Below, piece by piece: positions 53,930-64,000 of a DNA stretch of 64,000 nt. The stretch comes from Craterostigma plantagineum. Taxonomy: Eukaryota; Streptophyta; Magnoliopsida; Lamiales; Linderniaceae. Made by a program: the position numbers and the translations under genes. The stretch is from assembly GCA_027422505.1 (NCBI GenBank), contig JAPQWV010000640.1, positions 1 through 64,000 on the forward strand, read 5' to 3'. The stretch's first letter is position 1. Each line of letters begins with the position of its first letter. Below the pieces are notes generated by a model. That model made no database searches. It had not been told where the DNA came from and saw only the letters and a program-made list of their open reading frames with translations.

Positions 53930-56900
53930 GTGTGTTTGTGTAGTTTAATGGTTAGGGTTGGCTGGAGGAAGACTGATTATCGTGTTTGAATTTTGATATG
54001 AAGATGATGATGGGATTTTCGGGTCTTTTATTTGTTTATTATAATTTGTGGAATTATTTGGATGGAGGATGTTCAATTTGGCCCAATGGACATTTGGAAA
54101 TGGAGCATATAGATAAAGCATGTCTCATTATATTGTTTGATGGGCGTGCTGGGTTAAGATAGAACCAATATTCAAAGAAAAATAACTTGGGGAACGATTT
54201 TTATCCAATACAATCTTGAAGGAAAAGTGGCAACATAATTAGTTTCAAAAACCTTTTTTTTTTCTTTAATTGAAATGATTATTGCAAAGTTTGAATTAGG
54301 ATGACAACCATATTCCGATAGGACAACATAAAAAAATTTACAATGATGTTCGACTTTAAATTTAAATAAAAAATAAAAAAAGGGAGCATTGTTTATGTCT
54401 TATATTTTCTAACAACCCATCAAATCCCTTTATTGACTGACCTCTTATTTCTTATCTGTTTCCACTTTCCTTGATGTGCCGACATGGCTATCTTGCTGAG
54501 TTGACAACATGAATTTAGATCCATGCATACAATAAACAAATAAATAATTAAAAAAATTACTGTGGCATTTATGAGTGCGATGTAGATCCTCTCTGCGCAA
54601 ATTTGAAATTAAAATATGCCATTGCCATCGACGAACTCGATTGATCATAAGCTTGAGTTGCTATATATATAGAGGGAATTTGACACTCTTGATTTTCTCT
54701 GTAATTTAGTTTCCATAACTAGTAGGATTAAGACTCTTTCACCACTTAACACTATAGAACTACTGCGAGCTATATTATAAAATATTTTTATTAAAATTGA
54801 TGCGACCTATATATCGTTAAGCATAGACTGAATTGCTAGGACAAGCAAACAAGGGGTGTAGTGTAGACCCATAATACTACTTGACTGACTATACACATCA
54901 AGTCAGTTGTTTTTATTGAAGCACTGATCGATCTCCTTGTCTTATGAATCATGCGAGACAAAGACACACACGTACTGACACACACATACACAGATATATA
55001 TACATATATAATATATTATGATATATAATGTATGTACGTGATTTTCCTTGATATTGCCTTCAAGAACAAGCCATCAGATCATTAATTGATCTTACCAGTC
55101 TGTTGAAGTTCTGATTCCTTACATACTTACATAATACACTATAAGGTAAAACTCTATTCTTATTATTTACTTCTCCTACTTGGTATTAATTTGGTGCAAT
55201 GTGATTTTTATCATATATGTGTATATTATACACCAGTGACTGTAAGTTTTGCCAATTTCATGGTTAATCTGCGTCTAAAAGACTCGTTCTCGGTTTTGAA
55301 AATGGCTCCGTTTCTTCTTATATGTGTTGGGCACTTTCTGGCAAAGTTACGCAAGAGGCTAATTAACTTCATAACCTAATTTTCTTTCGTGCCCATGTTT
55401 AAATTTACATCGTGTCACGAGCGCAAGTGTCGTTAACATGTGTTCATAAATTAAATCGAGATATAAATGAGATAAATGATGAAACTAAGCTAGAGCCCGG
55501 CCTTGTAATGTTGGAACAATTGTACGATGTGAAGCTTTTGAAAGGGCTTGGTTGTTCTTCTATTCTTTTACGGCATATATTTTCCATCCATATCAAGGCT
55601 AGATTTACAAATTTTTTTCTCTTTTTTTTTTGTTGTGTTTCTGGTAACGATCGAGTAAGCGAAAATGGAATAGGGTTTCCTATGAGAATATTATTTTTGA
55701 AATTTAATATATATTAGAAATGAAGTAAAAATACAGCTGCTGAAAACAACAAGGCCTAAGCAAGCAAATGCCAAAACTAAAGGAAGACGCAAGTGACTGA
55801 AAGTAGGTGATATAAATGGCAAAGTCACGTACCAAGAGGAAATGTACATAAATGTCGGTTGTGCCCTGGTTCTTTCTTCGATCACATGACAAACTTGGTT
55901 GTCATTTATATTATTATATTTTTGTATCTTAAAACAATTAGACAGGGAAAAAAAATGATAAATTCACTTATTATAAACTCTTAGCAAATAAAGTTTTTAA
56001 CTTTCTTCTGGTCCCATCAATTGATCGTGCTTTAATCATGCATGAGTATCATAGCGTGCAAATCTAGTTGATTATTGACAATCAGTTATTTAATTATTGT
56101 ATTTAATAAGTGGTTGTTAATTCAACTTTCAAATGCTTAATTAGGCGAGAGTAGCTTAGCTTAAAATTTTTGGTACCACATTATTGTATACTATTTATTG
56201 ACCACATACGATGACGAAGGTAATCTCGTTCTTTCAAGAGCTATTATGATTCTTGACATAATGATGATAGGAGTATTCTAAAATGATTACATTTGCATGA
56301 ATGCTTAAATGTTAACAACATCACGAAGCCATGGTAACATAAATTAACATTGTTTTGGTTGTGATATGTCTTATTAAATCGAAAAGGCAAATGATAATGA
56401 AAATAAGAATTATATGATGAAATCAAACAATACAATGCATTTAGCTCAACCGAGTGTTTTCCATTTATTTCAAGCGATTAATTTCATATACTTTTCGCCG
56501 GTTCAGGGGCTTTTATTTTGGACTAATCCCACACTGAGATCGAGAAACAAATGATATATTAAGGACAGAAATTAAATATACAGTCGCATAAATAACAACA
56601 CTTTCGGATCTTCAAAGAATTTTAAATAAACCCAATATGTTTCATGCATAAACCTTTTTATTGTATCACTTCGTTACATGTCGTTTCAGTTTCTACACAA
56701 ATACTAAGTCATCAGTAATAAGGAAAGTAATAAAAAATCTTAGTGTCTCCTAAGTTCCAAGAAGGTGCTTTTAATGTTGTTAAATCAGAAATCCACTAAA
56801 AATTAAAACACAATTTCTGACAATAAATCAAACATCAAAAGGAAACGATAATTAATTCGGTTTTTGAAGCACTAATTGCGTTATGGCTTTATTAGGTGCA

Positions 56901-57386
56901 TCCTTCCAAAACAGTACAGTGTACACAACGTTTATGTATTTCATCTCATTCGTTGCATCATCACATTATTAATTATATACCGTATCGAAAACCCTACATG
57001 GTACATTTATACACTTCACGCGAGAGAGAGAGAGAGAGAGGAGCATTATTACACAACTGTAGCAAGTCATCAGTTTGATCTCTAGCTACAAAGAAAGGGG
57101 GGAGGAGGGTCCATTAATTGTACTCATCTCTTACACTACTTCTCAAAAAACCCTTCTTTATTCTCTTCTCATCTCCTCTGAAAAAACCAAAAAACACAGA
57201 TCGGCAGGGCCTCTCTGATTTCTTCCTTCAAAAAACCCTTAAATTTTTGTTTTCCTACTACGCACGCAGATTAATGAGTTAGAACACGCCAGTCAAACAC
57301 TGTCGTCCCTCAAGCAGTTGTCCCTTTCTTTAGTTTTTCTTCATATTTTTTCCTATACTTGTTTTTTTGTGGATTAACTGAAGCAT
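53930..57386. other. Intergenic, 3.4 kb
   Basis: No gene recognised. AT-rich, with (CA)/(TA) runs near 54960-55020 and a (GA)n run at 57019-57039. Several short open frames have no known motif. The last 300 bases are the CT-rich promoter and long 5' leader of the trihelix gene. No complete transposon found. Confidence 0.5.
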
Positions 57387-59481
57387 ATGGATAGTGAGTA
57401 TGACATAGCAGATCTAAGACAGTACATCAACGGCAGGCCCATGTTGATTAATCCACCACCGCCAGCAGCAGATTACTATGACATGCTCGTTTTACCTTCT
57501 GATTGTGCTCATCACGGCAGTACTTTAGCAGCTACTGCTTCAAACGCTGGTTTATTTGGGTCGTTAGAACATCATCAGAATAATACTAATATTGAAGCTA
57601 CAGCTGGGGGGATGACGATGATTAGTGGTAATGATTATAATGTTAATAATAATGGGAGGTGGCCTAGGCAGGAAACTCTTACACTTCTTGAAGTTAGATC
57701 GAGGCTTGACTACAAGTTTAAGGAGGCTAATCTCAAGGGTCCTTTGTGGGACGAAGTATCCAGGTGTGTCTATTCTTTCAAAATTCTCCCTTTCTGCAGT
57801 AAAGGGGATTAAATTTGTCTGAAATAAAAGCTATATCGATGAAATCTGTGGGTTTGTCTGTGTGTTTTAGGTTTCGATTTGAGGGTAAAGAAGGTTTTCA
57901 TGCACTTTTGGAAATGCCCAATACTTTCTGATCTTGCAAATAAATATCGTGAGCTCATGTGTATAGCAGGCAGTGTGAGACGACAGCATACGTCATCATT
58001 CGATTTTTGTCTTGTTATGGAACTCTTTGTCTTTTAAATCTTTATCTCCACTGGAATCTGTTCGTGACGTACTCTCTCTCGTCATTTTGATAACAAACAT
58101 GAACAGTCTTGTGCTTAACCTAGTAATTCTCACTACTAGACTAGCTATTTTTCTTTTTTTATCGAGGTTATTGCTAGTATTTTTTTACGGTTGATTCATG
58201 GAAATATGTGAAAGGGAACAAGTCTGTCTTTTTCTTTATTTTCCTCTCCATTTTTCCGGACAGTTGAACAGTCACACTCTCCAAATTGAGGTTTTCTGCC
58301 TGAGCACTAAATCTGAAAAGCTTCATGTGTTTCCTCTTCCTTAGCAAAGATCATTATCCACTGAGCTGACGACCCCTTTGGAAACTTGAAGTTTTATTAA
58401 ATGAACTAGGGTTCCTTTGACTAAAATTCTCAGTACTTTCATCTTCTGCTATTAAATCTGTAATTTGATTCTTTTTCTTTCCTTCATTTATTATGTTAAA
58501 AATTTCATCAGGATAATGTCCGAGGAATATGGTTACCAGAGAAGCGGCAAGAAATGCAGAGAAAAGTTTGAGAATTTGTACAAATATTACAAGAAAACTA
58601 AAGATCAAGGCAAAGGTTGTACTTCGAGGCCAGACAATGGAAAAAGATACAGGTTCTTCAGACAGCTTGAAGCAATCTATGGCGAATCTAGTAATAACAA
58701 CCCATCTTCAATACCCCATTTGAACATTGGTGGGAATTTCCAGCACTACACAAATAATTACGACAATGCCCCATCATCAGCTATCAACAACAATATGTCA
58801 ACTGATACTGATAACTCATCTGATCATCATCGCCATCATCATATCATGGACGGCTTTCACAAGAAAAACAACACCAGTACTACAGCTGGGGAGAAAAGGA
58901 TATGGAAGGTTAAGGTGAAAGAGTTCATCAGCGAACAAATGACGAGGCTGATAGAGAAGCAAGAAGATTGGATGGAGAAGATGACGATCACCGTTGAGAC
59001 TAAGGAGAAAGAGAGGAGGATCAGAGAGGAGCAGTGGAGGAACGATTGCATCGAAAGGATGGAGAGAGAGCGCGAGTATTGGGCTGGAGAACGGGCTTGG
59101 ATCGAAGCCCGCGACAAGGCTTTGGTCGATGCTTTCGAAAGGTTTACAGGCGAAGAACTGAAGCTTCCACGCAAGGAGCCGATAGGGATGCTGGGAATCG
59201 ATGAAATCAATTATCAGAAAAGGAAGGATATCATCGATAATGGCTCAAGCTCCATTTCTTATCCAAATAATGTCCAAGCGATTGCGAAACAAGGAGGAGA
59301 TGAAGTGTTTCACGGTACGAATGATGTCGATCAACACGGAGGGGTTGGAATTGGACATACAATAAGCCTCAATATTCATGGAAATCATTCACTTTCTGCT
59401 GAAAACAACAATGGCAGCAGCAATGATGGATCCTTTAGGTTCTTGACTTGGGATGGATCATATGGAAGATATATGAACTGA
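57387..59481 (+). CDS. PTL: Trihelix transcription factor, PETAL LOSS-like, single-trihelix form
   Basis: Two exons (57387-57763, 58512-59481) give 448 residues. The N-terminal trihelix at about 91-175 (GRWPRQETLTLLEVRSRLD, GPLWDEVSRIMSEEYGYQR, CREKFENLYKYYKKTKDQ) binds GT elements and matches PTL closely. A central alpha-helical region follows (KVKVKEFISEQMTRLIEKQ ... MEREREYWAGERAWIEARDKA), also PTL-like. The second, C-terminal trihelix expected in PTL/GT-2 proteins is missing: after LKLPRKEPIGMLG comes an Asn/Ser/Gly-rich tail. PTL limits growth between sepal primordia in Arabidopsis. This may be a lineage-specific paralogue; the start and stop are clear. Confidence 0.88.
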
Positions 59482-60218
59482 AAAACCTTAAATGGTGTCT
59501 GGCGTAATCTTCTTGGATCAAGCATCTAAATTAAATCGAAGAGGTAATGAAATAATTAAAGATTTGTACTTTATTATTGTATTCTTATTAATCCTAAGAC
59601 TTAATGAATGCATTGTGTACTTGGAACTTGTACTTTTATACATATATGTAGAAAGCGATTCGACATGTGTAGGTCGAAAAGCTTGTTGACTCCGAATATG
59701 AGTATTTTAGTTTAGTATATGGACTCGTAGTCTCGCTTACATACAATACAATTAATATATTTTTAGAGCGACAGATCGCCATATATAATTTGCAAACTGT
59801 ATGATGTGCTGTATGCTGTACATTGAGAAATATTTATGTAGGATAGGAGCGAACTCGGAATATAAAATTTAATTTGACAAATAATTATTATATGTTCTGA
59901 CTGGCGAGCGCAGCTTCCGATCTTTCTTCAACTGTAACTGAGCTATACGTCCATTTGATTTGACTACATACTGACCAAACCTACCTGCCTGACCTTAACT
60001 ATCATTTTATTATTATTGCTTTTGTCTTCACCTCAACTCAGCGATACCCATTTATGACTTATACTTCAGAAAAAATGTGCGGCAAAGCAAACAATGCTTA
60101 TTATTACACACAAAGCAAGTCTTTTCACGACCAATCAGTAGTCTTCTTAAAACTCTCTCTCACAAAAAAAACAGAAAAATCAACACTCAAAACTCTCAAT
60201 GGCTCGCCAAGCCAATAA
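59482..60218. other. Convergent intergenic, PTL-like / aldolase
   Basis: 3' flanks of two converging genes, AT-rich, nothing else seen. Confidence 0.5.
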
Positions 60219-61690
60219 TCAGTACTTGTAGTCCTTAACATGAAGGCTCTCCGATGCTCCCTCGCTCGAAGCGTCGCCCTCGTACGTCCCCAGCGTAGCT
60301 TCGGAGTTAGCCTTACACCTCGCAAGGAAAGCCGCCTGAGCCTTGGGAATGTTCTCCTCTTTCCCAGCCCAAGCCTTGAGAGTGCTCTGCTGAAGAGCAC
60401 GCCCGAAAGAGAACGAAAGAGACCACGGCTTCTTCCCCTTGAGCTTGTTCATCGCATTGAGGTTAACAGTTGCCTCTTCCTCGCTCTGCCCACCCGACAA
60501 AAACACCACGGCAGGCACGGCGGGGGGCATCGTCCTCTGCAGTGCACGAACCGTGTACTCGGCCACGACCTCGGGCGCCACCTTGGCCGAGTCCGAGCCA
60601 GGGGTTACCATATTGGGCTTCAAAAGGGTCCCCTCGAGGAGCACGTGGTGGTCGTTCAGGGCCTTGTAGCAGGCGGCCAGGACCCTCTCCGTGACATCGG
60701 CGCACCTTTCGATGTCGTGGGTCCCGTCGACGAGGATCTCGGGCTCGACGATCGGGACGAGCCCGTTCTCCTGGCATATGATGGCGTAGCGGGCCAGCCC
60801 GTTTGCGTTCTCGTTGATGGCGAGCTGGGATGGCTCGTTGGGGCCGATCTTGAGTACGGCCCGCCACTTGGCGAAGCGCGCGCCGGCGGCGTAGTACTGC
60901 TGGCACCGCTGGGCTAAGCCGTCGAGTCCCTGGGTGGTGGTTTCGCCGTTGGTGCCGGCGAGTTCGACCGTGCCCTTGTCGACCTTGATGCCAGGGAGGA
61001 CGCCCCCTTCTTTCATGACATCAACGAATGGTTTGCCTACGAAGGGCAAGCAATCACGAGATGAACGTCAGAAATCATTTCAGACGTCAAAATCATAGCG
61101 ACGATTCTAAATTATCAACCGATCCAAACAAATCGTAGATATGATACCAGCGGCGGTTTTCTGGTAGAGAGTTTCCTCGAAGAGGATGACTCCGCTGAGG
61201 TACTGAAGAGCGCCGGGGGTAGTGAAGAGCAGCTCACGAAGAGCCCTACGGTTCGACTCGACGTTCTCGACATTGATGCTTGAGAGACGCTTTCCAATAG
61301 TGCCGGTCGATTCGTCAGCTGCGAGTATGCCCTTACCAGGTGTTCCAATGTAGGCAGCATTGGCGATGAGTTCATCTACAAACCATCAGAAATTATAACA
61401 AAAAAAAAAGGATTCATGACTACAAAGTCACGCCAAGATCTTAGCCAGCAGATAATAATATCATCGGATCACACGGCCAGCGGAAATCCATAATCGATAC
61501 GGCATAGGCTCAGCGAATAAAGGCCAGATCTTATTCAGTCAGATTGAAAAAATGCACGAAGGAAACCAATCGCACATCAACTAAACCCTAGATCCACCAT
61601 TTCTTCAGAAAAATCAGATCCAATTACACTCTCAACATCTGAAATGAGAAAAAATAGCTTACCAGCATACTTTCCCCTGTAGCAAGACAT
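60219..61690 (-). CDS. FBA: Cytosolic fructose-bisphosphate aldolase, class I
   Basis: Three exons (61690-61663, 61375-61148, 61036-60219) give 357 residues. It cleaves fructose 1,6-bisphosphate to DHAP and glyceraldehyde 3-phosphate in glycolysis and sucrose synthesis. Motifs include [30 protein letters not shown], the Schiff-base lysine (LLKPNM, Lys225), and the conserved C-terminal tyrosine (KDYKY). There is no plastid transit peptide (start [16 protein letters not shown]), so it is the cytosolic form. Exon 1 encodes only nine residues, as in other plant cytosolic aldolases. Codon use is GC-rich at third positions compared with neighbours, as expected of a highly expressed gene. A TATA box (GATATAAACC) lies about 105 bases upstream. 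Confidence 0.96.
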
Positions 61691-61794
61691 GATTGATTTC
61701 GTTTGAAGCGAAGCGAAAAAAGCGACAAGAGTACGGCGGACAAAACAGCGTCAGTCTGTCTGATAAGTGGAAAGGAGGAAAATGACGGGTGGGG

Positions 61795-61905
61795 TTTATA
61801 TCGAAGGTGGTCTGGTCATTTGTTTTCAGGCCCGTTTAGCTGTCGGCCCATTTATAATTTTCGATCTTCCTCCTTGCCCCGTATAATCTCTAATGGGCCC
61901 AATAT
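61795..61905 (-). promoter_or_regulatory. Aldolase core promoter (TATA and site II motifs)
   Basis: On the minus strand GATATAAACC (about 61795-61802) is preceded by ATGGGCC-type motifs at about 61852 and 61892, a common layout for highly expressed plant housekeeping genes. Confidence 0.5.
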
Positions 61906-63384
61906 ACTTACAAATCTTAACGATATGAGCCTTTAGCCATGTGTTGTGTCCTTTGTCAACGGTTATATTTTATTTCACGGTCGCTATGAGTTTGAGCACT
62001 CCCCACATTTATGCTGAGCTGTCTGATCTTTTATTGTTATACTACCATTATAAATTCTTACAGAACGGTGGTTGGGAAACTGGGGAGCAGTTAAGAACAT
62101 CGACTGTATTGTGTGTATATACAGTTAGAACATATAATGGCCACTCTTCATTTATAGCAATTTAAAGATTGGCCCGCACCATATATACGAAGAAGCCCAC
62201 AAGCCATTTTTCAAATTGAAAGTGGTGATATAGTAAGTACTATATATATAATAATGTGTTATTAAACTTGAGCCGCCTATGCGAACGACTACGTGTTGTG
62301 GTACATTACGTACTTGGTGGCATCGTATTGAATGTTTCCCAAGAGCATTAAAGTTGCACGAAATTGATATCTATATACAGGGAAAGAAATTTTGGGCAGC
62401 ATTTACTTGTATTATTCATGGGCGAGTTTTGTTATTTCTGCTGATATTATTTATTGATTTACCTGTATTTGGGTCTGCACAATTCTTTTATTCTAATTTT
62501 GATGAAATGACTACGTTGCAAGATTAGCTCATCCATTGATATCGACAAACATGCCTATCATTATCAAATTGACACTTCTTCAATAATAACACTCTCGCAG
62601 AAAAGAAGGAAGTAAACTATTGTTATTTGTACGAGGGGGGCGTCCCCTACCCTTTAAAAATGAATAGTGGCTCTAAATATGCACAACACATTCATTTAAA
62701 TACACTAATAAGACATAGATAGGGTTCGGCTCCTAATTACTACAACACCACCATTATGTCTAAAAATCAACGCCTATAATCTTTATTAGGCTTTCGTGTC
62801 TTAGCGAGAGCACATTATAGCTCTTTGACTTGTAAATTCTTGTCTATCCACGTCGTTGGGACATACATTGACTAGACTTTTAGTTGAGTTTTCAAAATTT
62901 TGTAGCAATTTAAACCTATTAATATGAAATATATATATTTATTTATATGATGTAACTACTGTCGACAAGTTTTAAGTGGCAGACGATACGTCGTGACGTT
63001 GTAGTTTTAATCATCGACATAGTGCATGCTAAAGAAGATCAGTGAAAGAGAAAGATGCTCGGCTTTAGTGTGTATGCAATTGCATGCATGCTCATCGTAC
63101 CGGCACTTAATCATTAAAAATACATGCTTTTTTTTTTTCAAAACCAAAGAAGTTTTTATTTGATTTTTTATATTAGTTAAATCTAGGGATAAAACCTAAA
63201 TATTGATCCCAGCTCATGTAAGACACACAACATCAATTTACAGACAGTGTTTTGAGAATAAAGAGTAGTTGCTAAAGGCTGGCCAACCTCTGTCAGTAGT
63301 TTTTTTATTAATGCGACTGTTAAATTCTAGGCGACCAGATGGTGACCTTTGATTAGCATTTGAAACGACATAATTGAGATCTAA
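61906..63384. other. Intergenic; unrecognised 82-codon frame at 62279-62527
   Basis: No recognised gene. One plus-strand frame from ATG 62279 reads 82 codons including KKFWAAFTCIIHGRVLLFLL and PVFGSAQFFYSNFDEMTTL, with a hydrophobic helix. Its composition is protein-like, but I do not know the family and see no splice or promoter context. The remainder is AT-rich. Confidence 0.35.
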
Positions 63385-63491
<107 letters not shown>

Positions 63492-63803
63492 TACGACTAT
63501 TTATATTTGTTGCATCCAAAGTTGGAGGCATTACATGGAACTCGCAACTGCGAAAGCTCTTTCCTTTCTTTTGTGGACAAAACCCTTAATCAACATATCC
63601 TTTTGCTAGCAAGTGTTGAGCCCTACCTACTTCATAAAAGATCTTGTTACCTTGTTTTCTTTTGTCCTATACTTTCCTTTTGTTGCAGTATATTAAGAGG
63701 GAGCAAATATAGAAATCCCAGTCTGTTTTTCTCTTTTCATAGTTTGATCCAACTGAGTACTTCACTTGAGAAAAGGAGAAAGGAAAGAGGAAAGCTTGCC
63801 AGA

Positions 63804-63903
63804 ATGGATCAATGGAATAGTAATATTAGGGTTCCTTTTATCCCACGACCAGCCGAGAATTCTTACGGTTTTATCTACAACAACTATGACCAGTTTCCAG
63901 CAG
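63804..63903 (+). CDS. First exon of an unidentified gene (cut by window end)
   Basis: ATG in the context CCAGAATGG begins MDQWNSNIRVPFIPRPAENS and runs 33 codons plus one base to a GTAAAA donor at 63904. The purine-rich leader upstream (GAAAAGGAGAAAGGAAAGAGG) resembles a plant 5' UTR. The remaining exons are outside the window. The short N-terminal motif is not enough for me to assign a family. Confidence 0.5.
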
Positions 63904-64000
63904 GTAAAAACTAATAACTAATCATATAAGGGTCTTGTTTATATGTTGATGTTGTGTCTGCAGTAACTCTAGGCTTAAGATTTTCAGTTGATATGTTTGG

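Noticed and set aside
53600..53948. Alternative frames over the MIF gene rich in Arg or Ala
   Set aside because: Only the frame at 53585 has the ordered zinc-finger Cys/His pattern.
60240..60917. Plus-strand frame of 225 codons and smaller frames inside the aldolase gene
   Set aside because: Antisense shadows made by the GC-biased codon use of the aldolase; no family motif.

Overview
This is nuclear DNA from a flowering plant, almost certainly a eudicot. Most genes are split by short GT-AG introns, the intergenic DNA is AT-rich and full of plant transposons, and the proteins belong to plant families (SAUR, OVATE, DYW-PPR, trihelix, TBL, MIF, plastid FtsZ2). The exact lineage cannot be read from the window; an asterid is a guess. 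No operons, phage or CRISPR arrays are present.

Layout. 1-10 kb: a SAUR auxin-response gene destroyed by a 5.3-kb Ty1/copia retrotransposon (865-6165, flanked by the 5-bp duplication TATTT), a Harbinger-type MITE, and an OVATE-family gene (minus). 10-19 kb: three plus-strand multi-exon genes, a SYP132-type syntaxin, an EFM5-type lysine methyltransferase and a rhomboid-UBA protease (RBL15). 19-24 kb: a transposon nest with MULE-like, foldback, Helitron, Harbinger and hAT elements, plus a probable 57-residue peptide gene (minus). 24-31 kb: dihydroneopterin aldolase, a short TPX2/WVD2-like protein, two NDR1/HIN1-like (LEA_2) membrane proteins (minus) and a PUB22/23/24-type U-box E3 ligase. 32-39 kb: an MRS2-3-type Mg transporter, a TBL O-acetyltransferase, a small gene of unknown function, and snRNP G. 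The TBL last exon through the snRNP-G first exon is duplicated in tandem, with the unknown gene between the two copies. 39-43 kb: a DYW-type PPR editing factor and an alpha carbonic anhydrase (both minus), then a Stowaway MITE. 43-51 kb: a chloroplast membrane protein of the At5g03900 type, a mitochondrial ISCA-like protein, and plastid FtsZ2 (minus). 51-64 kb: a MULE-like element filled with GGTATAAT repeats, a MINI ZINC FINGER gene, a PETAL LOSS-like trihelix factor, cytosolic fructose-bisphosphate aldolase (minus), and the first exon of an unidentified gene cut by the window end.

The genes do not form one pathway; they are an ordinary stretch of euchromatin. The most unusual parts are the retrotransposon-split SAUR, the TBL/snRNP-G tandem duplication (the unknown gene's stop codon is made from a TBL splice-acceptor AG), a PTL-like factor that lacks the second trihelix, two apparent GC-AG introns, the unannotated 57-residue peptide, and several DNA transposons whose exact target-site duplications are still readable. 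All exon coordinates come from manual reading of splice signals and frame, without transcript evidence.
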